A DNA stretch of 10,855 bases from Candidatus Sericytochromatia bacterium (lineage in GTDB: Bacteria; Cyanobacteriota; Sericytochromatia; JACMPN01): contig JACMPN010000061.1 in NCBI GenBank assembly GCA_014377495.1, positions 1 through 10,855 of the forward strand, in the 5' to 3' direction. The translations under genes and the position numbers were made by a program. A model generated the notes under the pieces. It ran no database searches. It saw nothing but the letters and a program-made list of their open reading frames with translations, and had not been told where the DNA came from. Positions 4,181 through 10,855 of the stretch are shown here, piece after piece. The number at the start of each line of letters is the position of its first letter. Position 1 is the first letter of the stretch.

Positions 4181-6595
4181 TCAGGCCGAGGGCGATGGGC
4201 TGCCGGCGACCGCAAAAGCCTGTAAACCCCGTTGGGCCGCTGCGATATAGCGCCGATGGGCCTCTCCCTGGGCCGCCAGGCCGGCCATCAAGTCCTGGTG
4301 AGCGTTGGTCTGGGCCAACACGTGCGCCGCATAGATCTGCCCCAGGGGATGGTCCTCGGGCCCCGCGGGGGGCATGTCTGTCGTCGGCGGGGTGATCGCG
4401 CCCGCCTCCGGGGCATCACCCGGGGAGGTGATGGGCGGCAACCAGGGCGCAGGGACCATCTGCTGCCGACCGTCGGCATCCCGGGGCGGCCCATGGCGGA
4501 AGGATGGCAGCGCTGCCGCCGTCGCCGGCTGGATCGCAAACCCAGGCGAGGGGGCCTTCAGCTGTTCGGCCCGCCGGTTGTAGGCAGCGATGTCGATGGC
4601 CACGCCGGCAACGGCAAGTCGGGCGATCGTATTGCCCAAATGCTGCAAAGGTGAACCGGTGGCCCGGTCGAGCGACACGGCCAGATGGTCCCGCTCACCA
4701 AGGATGCGGGTGATGCAGGCGGTCGTGGAGGCCTGCGGTCCATGTTCCACGAAGATCCGCACCCCGTCCCGCCAGGCGTTTTCGATGACGACCGGCAATT
4801 CGATGGTCTGGAGGGCCTGTGTCGTCAGATGCTCGGCGATCAGGTCCGCCGTCGGTTCGTAATGGCTGCCTGTGGCATGGGTATAAAAGCGCACGCCCGG
4901 CACCGGCTTGGTTTCCCGGTGATGGCAGCGACGCCAGACGTCGGCGACGGGGGCCAGCTCCGGACAATGCACCGTCAGATCGAAACCGAGTGCCAGACAG
5001 CGGTGACGGCCGATGCGGTCGGCGATGCGTTGACAGGCGGCGTCGTCACCGCCGAAAACCATGTCATCCGGCGTATTGACGATCAGGACATGGACACGGG
5101 GTTCGTCGGCGATCAAGGCTTCGACGTCACGGCGGTCAGCCGCCACACGCCAGTTGGTCCAGGTCACGGCGGCGGTGGCCGGCAGACCCCAGGTTTGTCG
5201 GGCCGCCTCAAAGGTGCCGGCGAGATACTTGGAAAACATACCGGCGCGATCACTCGCATCGTAGAGACTGTCGGGATCCTGCCAGACGCCCAGGGCAAAC
5301 AGGGCATTGGTTTCACCCAGGGAAAGCCCGATCGCCGCCTGTGGCCGCAATCCCAAAACGGTGTCGCTGAAAAACCGGTGGAGCAGGCTGAGGACGCAGA
5401 CGCTCCGTAGTCGCTGCGACAGGTTTGGGGCGTGGGCCGGTTGCGCCGCGTAGGCCCAGCCGATGGCCGCATCTGCGCCGTTGCTCTGATCCGCCAATTG
5501 ATCGATCAGTTCCGGCCAAACATGCAGCAGCGACCGGCCCATGCCGGGATACCCCACCGCCGAACCGGGGAATACCAACGCCAACTCACCACCGATCGGT
5601 GCACGCCGGTAATACACCCCATCGGCGATCGTCAGCGCCGTTTTCTCATCACCGGTTTGTCGCAACACGTCCAAGGCGCGCAGGCGCTGTTTGTCGTTGG
5701 TCAACCCGTCGGGCGCCACGATCGCCAGCCGGACCGGCCCGTCACCGCCGGCAAGATCCATTTCCAGGGCCCGGATCAGTGCCAGCCGATCTGCCCCGGT
5801 GTATAGCCGGATGATCGGCAGACACTCCGACTGAGCCCAACCGCCGGCCGAATCAGTCTCCTCTAACAGTTCAATCGATTGCCATACGCCGGAGGGATCG
5901 GCCAGCGACACCTGCGCCGTCCGGACCGGATTCCGAATGAGCCAGGGCCGGCCATCCGGCAATGTCCGGTGAAACAGTGACAGTGCGGCGCTGGCGACAT
6001 GGAGCAGGCCCGAGGCGGTGGCGGATGGTTCAAATTGTCCCGACAAATCCCTGTGGCCGGAGCCTGTGCCCCAACGGGCGGCCGTCTCGGCTGGCGGCAC
6101 ATCAATCAGGCTGGCGTAAATCCGACGGTGGGTCGTGCGGGCCGCATCCAGGCGTTGCAGGACCATGGCGATGGCCGGGCCTGCCGTCAGCACGAGTGCC
6201 GTCTCGCATTCGCCGGCTGTTAAGGCCCGGGCCGCCGCATTCAATGCTGCCAAGCCATCGGAGTGGCGGGTCGTGCCACTAAGGCCTGCGTCCTGGCCCG
6301 GGATGCCGATAAAGACGCCGGTCCGGGCCGCAGCGATCCCGCCAGCCACCGCCAGGGCTTCGTGGGCGGCCTGCCGGAGGGATGCATCCGCTGGCAGTCG
6401 ATCCGCCAGACCAGCGACCTGCAACGGCATCACCCGGATCGCCAGTAAGTCACTGTGCCCCGTGCCGTTGGCGGCGGCGACCGGCAGACTCGCCCCAGGC
6501 GCCTGGAACAGGGCCCCCACGAAGTCTGACGTGCTGCGCCCTTCGGCCTCACATACGCCGATGCCGATGATGGCGATCGGGGCTGGCGCCGGCAC
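4181..6595 (-). CDS. pfaB: PfaB-like acyltransferase subunit of a PUFA synthase-type PKS
   Basis: 804 aa from a GTG at 6595, chosen because GGAGG (6606-6610) lies upstream and the codon is 2 nt after the pfaA stop, which implies coupled translation. An open frame continues further upstream but would overlap pfaA. Residues 6-245 are KS-like (IAIIGIGVCEAEGRSTSDFV near the start, RTGVFIGIPG at 91-100, AAARALTAGECETAL at 120-134). The expected catalytic Cys aligns with His111, so no condensing activity is likely. Residues about 337-670 are an AT domain: VFPGSAVGYPGMG (341-353), nucleophile Ser425 in GLSLGE, catalytic His543 (TVHCPE) and FVEHGPQAS (615-623). Residues about 670-745 are a Pro/Ala-rich linker. 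Residues 749-795 are a helical tail with spaced AH/Q motifs. The AT of PfaB should load malonyl (or starter) units onto the PfaA ACPs in the cytoplasm. Confidence 0.85.
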   Translation of the reverse strand: MPAPAPIAIIGIGVCEAEGRSTSDFVGALFQAPGASLPVAAANGTGHSDLLAIRVMPLQVAGLADRLPADASLRQAAHEALAVAGGIAAARTGVFIGIPGQDAGLSGTTRHSDGLAALNAAARALTAGECETALVLTAGPAIAMVLQRLDAARTTHRRIYASLIDVPPAETAARWGTGSGHRDLSGQFEPSATASGLLHVASAALSLFHRTLPDGRPWLIRNPVRTAQVSLADPSGVWQSIELLEETDSAGGWAQSECLPIIRLYTGADRLALIRALEMDLAGGDGPVRLAIVAPDGLTNDKQRLRALDVLRQTGDEKTALTIADGVYYRRAPIGGELALVFPGSAVGYPGMGRSLLHVWPELIDQLADQSNGADAAIGWAYAAQPAHAPNLSQRLRSVCVLSLLHRFFSDTVLGLRPQAAIGLSLGETNALFALGVWQDPDSLYDASDRAGMFSKYLAGTFEAARQTWGLPATAAVTWTNWRVAADRRDVEALIADEPRVHVLIVNTPDDMVFGGDDAACQRIADRIGRHRCLALGFDLTVHCPELAPVADVWRRCHHRETKPVPGVRFYTHATGSHYEPTADLIAEHLTTQALQTIELPVVIENAWRDGVRIFVEHGPQASTTACITRILGERDHLAVSLDRATGSPLQHLGNTIARLAVAGVAIDIAAYNRRAEQLKAPSPGFAIQPATAAALPSFRHGPPRDADGRQQMVPAPWLPPITSPGDAPEAGAITPPTTDMPPAGPEDHPLGQIYAAHVLAQTNAHQDLMAGLAAQGEAHRRYIAAAQRGLQAFAVAGSPSPSA

Positions 6596-6610
6596 GGTCA
6601 GACCACCTCC
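6593..6610 (-). promoter_or_regulatory. pfaA-pfaB coupling site (RBS inside pfaA end)
   Basis: GGAGG at 6606-6610 lies inside the last codons of pfaA. The pfaA TGA is at 6598-6600 and the pfaB GTG at 6593-6595. The ribosome binding site is therefore translated by ribosomes finishing pfaA, a classic arrangement for stoichiometric coupling of the two subunits. Confidence 0.65.
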
Positions 6611-9600
6611 ATCGTCGTGGCCGCTGTGGTGGCGGGCAACAGGTGACATTCGACGTCCTCCATATCGCCGATGACCTGACCGTTGGCGGTAAACACGACG
6701 TGTGACACCGTGCGGTGCTCACCGACGCCACGCGTGCGGACAGTGCATTGGATCGGTCCCTGTAGCAGGCCGGGCGACCGCATGCGGCAGCGTCCGACCC
6801 GGGTGGGCAGGGATGCCCGCCCTTGCATGTTGTAGCCCCACAGTCCGGCGAGTTGCAGGGCTCCGTCGAGCAAGGCGACATCCAACTGCCACGGGCCGTC
6901 GGGCCAGTCCAGATCGGCGGCGCCTGCAAGCACGCCGCTGATCCCCGTGTCGGAGACGCCGTCGAGCGACCGGATCACCTGAAAGTCCGGGCCGTGAAAC
7001 AGGATCGAATCGTAGGTTTCAGACGCTGGCCAGGGGATCGCCCCGAGCCCCAGTTCGTCCCGCTGGAACGGCGCAGTCAGCGGGGCGCCGGAAGGGCGGC
7101 CCATCTCCACGGTGGCCATGTAATGCCGCTGACCCTGGGCCCCGAGCAGGATGAGCTGCAAGGCCGTCGTCTCACCGTCCCGGGCGTCCTGCAGGCTGAC
7201 CGACAGTGTGAGACCGGCCCCGTCAAACGATTCAACCGGGATCCCCTTCAGCACCTTCAGGTCCCGCACAGCCAGGAGCGTCAAGTTCGGCCGGAAGGTC
7301 GTGGCGGCCCGGGCAAACCACTCCATGGCCAACATCGCAGGCACGACGGGCACCGACTGGATCGAGTGGTCCACCAGGAAGGGATAGGTCGACTGGTTCA
7401 CGGTGATCGCCATCTGCCGTGTCTCCGGCTCGACCAGCGGACTGCCGATCACCACCTCGACTGCGCCCGGCGACGTGTCCCGTAACTCGGCGACGAACAT
7501 GTCGGCACCGATGTCGGGCGGGATCAGGGCGACGCCCCGGCTCTGAAAGTGGGCCTGCAGGGCCGGGGTGACCATGCCGCCTGCCCAGGGACCCCAGTTC
7601 AGCGCTTTCACCCGGCATTGGCCGCCAGGCCGGACGGCCAGGGCACCGGCGACTTTGTTCAAAATTTCGTTGGCCATCGCATAGTCGCTCTGACCGACGT
7701 TGCCGCTGCGTCCCGCCACGGAACTGAACAGGCAGATCACGTCCAGCGGATCGTCCGCCGTGGCCGCCAGCAGAGCCCGCAAGCCGAGCACTTTCGTGTT
7801 GAAGACCCGGTCGAACTGCTCGGTGCTCTTGGCGGTGATTGGCTTGTCGGCGAGCACACCGGCCCCATGGACGATGCCGGTGATCGGGCCCCATTCGGCC
7901 CGGATCGGGGCCAGCGCAGCGGCCAGCGCCGCAGCGTCCTGGACGTCGACGGCAACGTAGGCCGCCACCGAGCCCGCTGCCGCAAGAGCGGCCAACGTCG
8001 CCCGGATGTCACGGCTGGCCTGGATGCGGTTCACGTCCCGGCTCAGTTCGGCGGGGGTCATGGCCTTGCCTGCTGCCGTCGCCGCTGCCAGCAACGCCCC
8101 TTTCAGGGCCGCATCGCCCAGCACGCCCTGGCATGCCGCCGGTTCGTCCCGTTCGTCATCCAGCGCCGTCCTGCCCAGGAGGATTAAGCGGGGCTGAGCC
8201 TCCTGGGCCAAGGCGATCAGGGCTGTCGCCGTGACGCCACGGGCGCCGCCTGATGCAACGATGACCGATTGGGCCGTGACAGGATTGGCACCCGAAGTGA
8301 CCGTGGCGGGTACTGTCGTCAGCGTCACACGGGACCCGTCCGCCTGGAGGCCCACCTCGACCTCAGTGCCGCCCGCCTGCAGTTCCTCGAACAGTGCGTC
8401 TGCCAACGCCATTGGTGCATGTTCACCCCGTGCCAGATCGACGGCTTTCACCCGGGCAGTCGGCCATTCCTGGGCTGCCGTCTTGGCCAGCCCCGCCAGA
8501 CCGCCGAGCCAGGCCCGTGGTTCGGCACAGCCTGACAGGCCAAAATCGCCGCCGGTGTCCTGGACCAGCACAAAGACTCCACCCGACCGTTCAAATTTTG
8601 CGCCGACCGCCTTTGCCGCCTGAAAGGCTTCCCGATTGATGGCCAATGCGGCATCGATGTCCGGCAGGCCACGCAGCCCGCCGAGGAACACGATAGCCGC
8701 CGCATCGTCGGGCACGGTGTCGACCAGGGTGGCGGTCAGGCCATGCTTGCGCAGGCGGTAGACGAGGGCTTCCGCCACGCCCGTCCCGTCGTTCGTCACG
8801 GCCACGGTGCCCGTCAGGCCGAGCAGCATGTCATGGCCCGTGGCCGGGGCCGCCACGGCTTTGACGATTTGGCGGGAGACGGCGGTGATCGGGGCCGGCT
8901 GGCCCGAGGCAACTGGCACGTTCGGGGTCGGCGCGGCGCCGGCACTCCGCAGGTGGCCGGCGATCTCGCCCAGGCTGCGCAGGGTGCCCATGACGGCCAG
9001 ATCGACCCTGGGCAGGTCCGGTACCTGTTCCTGCATGGCGGAGAGGATCTCCACCCGTTTGATCGAATCGATGCCGAGATCGGCTTCCAGGGCCATGTCC
9101 GTCGTCAGCATCGACACGGGATAGCCCGTCTTGTCGGCGACGATGGCCAACAACAACGCTGCGAGATCCACGCTGCCCAGGTCGGATGCGGGCTGATCGT
9201 TGGATGGGGTTGTTGGCTGACCATTGGACGTGATGGTGGGGGCTGGGAGGCTGTCACCCAGGTAGGCGGCGATCTCGCCCAGGCTGCGCAGGGTGCCCAT
9301 GATGGCCAGATCGACCTTGGGCAGGTCCGGCACCTGTTCCTGCATGGCGGAGAGGATCTCCACCCGTTTGATCGAATCGATGCCGAGATCGGCTTCCAGG
9401 GCCATATCCGCCGACAGCATCGTCACCGGGTAACCGGTCTTGTCGGCCACGACGGCCATCAGGAGCGACTTCAAATCGACCGTCGATGCCGTGACGGGAC
9501 TTTGAGCCAGCGGCGCCATCGGGACGACCGGCTGCGTCGGCGGTGCAAGCGGGAGCGGTGTCGGCGGCGCACCCGGGAGCGGTGTCGGCTGCGGGACAGC

Positions 9601-10855
9601 GACGACTTCCGGCACGGTGGGCATCGAGACGGCCGGGGCCGAACCGATCACTGCGGGGGCCTGACCGCCCAACGCCTGGCAGACGTTGAGAAACGACGCT
9701 TCCATGGCCTGGATGAAGGCCTGATGGCTCTGCACGACCGAGACCTGGAAGGTCTGCATGAACGCCTGATGGCTGTCGGCCAATGCCTGTTGGAACGTGG
9801 CATGTGCTTCAGCGGCGAGGCGTTGGGTTTCCGCTGCAACGGGGCCGGCGGCGGTCGGTCTCGGGGTGTGTGGGACTGCAGCGGCGGGCACTTGCGTCGG
9901 TGCGGCAACGGCCCTTGTGGCCTGTGCAGTGACAGCCGTGACATCTGCGGCCATTGCCGGGGCAACCGTCACCTGGACGGCTGCGGGCGGGTTCGGCGGT
10001 GGGGTGCGGTTGCTGCCGTCCTTGGCCGGATAGGGCTTGCCGTAGTTGCTGCCGTTGATGGCCAGGGAAAAGGTCGGTTTAGCATCGCCGCCGTCTTTGG
10101 GCAGGGCGTAACCGAGCCAGAGCGGGGCCAGATCCATGGCAATGCCGGCGGCGGCGAGTTTGCCGAGGCCCTGCCACAGGCTTGTGACGCCATGTTGACC
10201 CTTGCGGTCCAGGTTGACGGCCTGAAAATCGCGGTCCTTCAGGCAGCGCTCGACCAGATCGGTCAATATGCCGCCCGGGCCGACTTCGACGAAGGTGCGC
10301 ACGCCACTGGCGTACATCGCCTCGATCATTTCCACAAACCGGACGGGGCTCCCCAACTGGTCGGCGAGCGTGCGGCGGATGGCGGCGGGGTCTTCATCAT
10401 ACGGCGCGGCGGCAGCATTCGAGAAAACGGGGATCGTCGGCGGTGAGACGGTGACATCCTGCAGAAAGCGGAAGAACGGCTCACTGGAACCGCTCACCAG
10501 GGGCGAATGGAAGGCAGTTGCCACGGGCAGCCGTTTGGCGGTGGCTCCGACCTCGGCCAGACGCGCCTCGGCCTGGGCGATGGCCTCGGTCGAGCCGGAC
10601 AGGACCACCTGGGTGGGGCTATTGTGGTTGGCAATGACGACGTCCAGCTGCCAATCGGCAAGCCAGGCGGCGACCTCGGTCACAGGCCGGGCGACGGCGG
10701 TCATGGCTCCCGGGATGGCGGCGGCCGCGGCGGCCATCAGCCCCCCCCGCGGGCGGGCCACCCGCAAAAAGTCACCCACCCGCAAGGCGCCGGCTGCATA
10801 CGGGGCCGTCACCCCACCGAGGCTGTGGCCGCCGACGCAGGCCGGTGCCACACCC
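6598..10855 (-). CDS. pfaA: PfaA-like PUFA synthase-type PKS, C-terminal part (AT-ACP-ACP-KR-DH)
   Basis: The frame enters from the right edge, so the N-terminal KS is expected off-window. Numbering from the codon at 10851: AT 1-245 with Ser in GHSLGG (8-13), His in TAFHSPLV and FVEVGPGG. Pro/Ala-rich linker with a helical SHQAF-type repeat (340-395). ACP1 458-535 and ACP2 561-638, each with the PUFA-synthase motif LGIDSIKRVEIL (phosphopantetheine Ser493 and Ser596). KR about 680-1110 with GGARG (868-872), FSSVAG (Ser1043/1044), Tyr1057 and Asn1061 in SDYAMANEILNK. DH about 1145-1410 with His1162 and a DGALQ motif (Asp1329). It should extend, ketoreduce and dehydrate an ACP-bound chain. Two ACPs is few for PfaA (marine enzymes often have four or more). 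Hgl-type glycolipid PKSs are an alternative family. Confidence 0.9.
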   Translation of the reverse strand, partial: GVAPACVGGHSLGGVTAPYAAGALRVGDFLRVARPRGGLMAAAAAAIPGAMTAVARPVTEVAAWLADWQLDVVIANHNSPTQVVLSGSTEAIAQAEARLAEVGATAKRLPVATAFHSPLVSGSSEPFFRFLQDVTVSPPTIPVFSNAAAAPYDEDPAAIRRTLADQLGSPVRFVEMIEAMYASGVRTFVEVGPGGILTDLVERCLKDRDFQAVNLDRKGQHGVTSLWQGLGKLAAAGIAMDLAPLWLGYALPKDGGDAKPTFSLAINGSNYGKPYPAKDGSNRTPPPNPPAAVQVTVAPAMAADVTAVTAQATRAVAAPTQVPAAAVPHTPRPTAAGPVAAETQRLAAEAHATFQQALADSHQAFMQTFQVSVVQSHQAFIQAMEASFLNVCQALGGQAPAVIGSAPAVSMPTVPEVVAVPQPTPLPGAPPTPLPLAPPTQPVVPMAPLAQSPVTASTVDLKSLLMAVVADKTGYPVTMLSADMALEADLGIDSIKRVEILSAMQEQVPDLPKVDLAIMGTLRSLGEIAAYLGDSLPAPTITSNGQPTTPSNDQPASDLGSVDLAALLLAIVADKTGYPVSMLTTDMALEADLGIDSIKRVEILSAMQEQVPDLPRVDLAVMGTLRSLGEIAGHLRSAGAAPTPNVPVASGQPAPITAVSRQIVKAVAAPATGHDMLLGLTGTVAVTNDGTGVAEALVYRLRKHGLTATLVDTVPDDAAAIVFLGGLRGLPDIDAALAINREAFQAAKAVGAKFERSGGVFVLVQDTGGDFGLSGCAEPRAWLGGLAGLAKTAAQEWPTARVKAVDLARGEHAPMALADALFEELQAGGTEVEVGLQADGSRVTLTTVPATVTSGANPVTAQSVIVASGGARGVTATALIALAQEAQPRLILLGRTALDDERDEPAACQGVLGDAALKGALLAAATAAGKAMTPAELSRDVNRIQASRDIRATLAALAAAGSVAAYVAVDVQDAAALAAALAPIRAEWGPITGIVHGAGVLADKPITAKSTEQFDRVFNTKVLGLRALLAATADDPLDVICLFSSVAGRSGNVGQSDYAMANEILNKVAGALAVRPGGQCRVKALNWGPWAGGMVTPALQAHFQSRGVALIPPDIGADMFVAELRDTSPGAVEVVIGSPLVEPETRQMAITVNQSTYPFLVDHSIQSVPVVPAMLAMEWFARAATTFRPNLTLLAVRDLKVLKGIPVESFDGAGLTLSVSLQDARDGETTALQLILLGAQGQRHYMATVEMGRPSGAPLTAPFQRDELGLGAIPWPASETYDSILFHGPDFQVIRSLDGVSDTGISGVLAGAADLDWPDGPWQLDVALLDGALQLAGLWGYNMQGRASLPTRVGRCRMRSPGLLQGPIQCTVRTRGVGEHRTVSHVVFTANGQVIGDMEDVECHLLPATTAATTMEVV
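8959..9439 (-). repeat. Tandem ACP duplication, 309-bp period
   Basis: The two ACP-coding blocks (8959-9130 and 9268-9439) are close to identical at DNA level with an exact offset of 309 bp (103 codons). They are fully identical over 74 bp covering the carrier-serine region (9023-9096 against 9332-9405). The inter-ACP linker is not repeated and is Thr/Ser/Pro/Gln-rich. Silent differences are few, which points to recent duplication or ongoing gene conversion. Confidence 0.9.

Noticed and set aside
4685..5410. 241-codon plus-strand frame antisense to pfaB
   Set aside because: No recognisable domain and no ribosome binding site; it lies fully within the AT-coding part of pfaB.
8743..10446. 567-codon open frame on the plus strand, antisense to pfaA
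   Set aside because: The translation is Gly/Arg/His/Gln-rich with repeats that mirror the ACP duplication. It is a shadow of the GC-rich PKS frame, whose domains are unmistakable.
10741..10748. Run of eight C in the pfaA AT domain as a frameshift
   Set aside because: The frame across it reads RPRGGLM, which agrees with the conserved RGxLM block of AT domains, so no shift is needed.

Overview
The window is GC-rich DNA with strong G/C preference at third codon positions and Shine-Dalgarno sites of the GAGG/GGAGG type. This points to a Gram-negative, probably proteobacterial, genome. An alphaproteobacterium is a guess that nothing in the sequence proves.

Right two thirds (4181 to 10855, all minus strand): two genes of a PfaA/PfaB-type iterative lipid synthase (polyunsaturated fatty acid synthase-like, 'secondary lipid' PKS). 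The first is the C-terminal 1417 residues of a PfaA-like megasynthase that continues beyond the right edge. Its visible order is AT, helical linker, two nearly identical ACPs, KR, DH; a KS is expected off-window. The second is a complete PfaB-like protein with a degenerate KS-like region, an AT and a helical tail. The two are translationally coupled: the pfaB GTG lies 2 nt after the pfaA stop. No PfaC (KS-CLF-DH) or PfaD (ER) follows, so they must lie upstream, elsewhere, or be absent.

Middle (2978 to 4180): a patchwork of very small and decayed genes. There is a 5' remnant of a secreted metallo-beta-lactamase-fold hydrolase next to the pfaB end, a 61-aa conserved-looking small gene (minus), and a small plus-strand pair whose second member seems to have lost one base.

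Left part (659 to 2977): a 244-aa TPR / acidic repeat / TerB-C-like protein (minus), a 71-aa small protein (minus) with the best promoter in the window and an unusual pair of stem-loops after its stop, and a divergent 196-aa helical-repeat protein (plus) that ends in a clear intrinsic terminator.

Left edge (1 to 658): poorly resolved. Fragments with coding-like composition occur on both strands, probably partial or decayed genes. I saw no rRNA, tRNA, CRISPR array, transposase or attachment site.

The PKS pair should build an acyl chain from malonyl units loaded by the AT domains, carried on the tandem ACPs, and reduced and dehydrated by KR and DH. The left-side genes show no evident enzymatic link to it.
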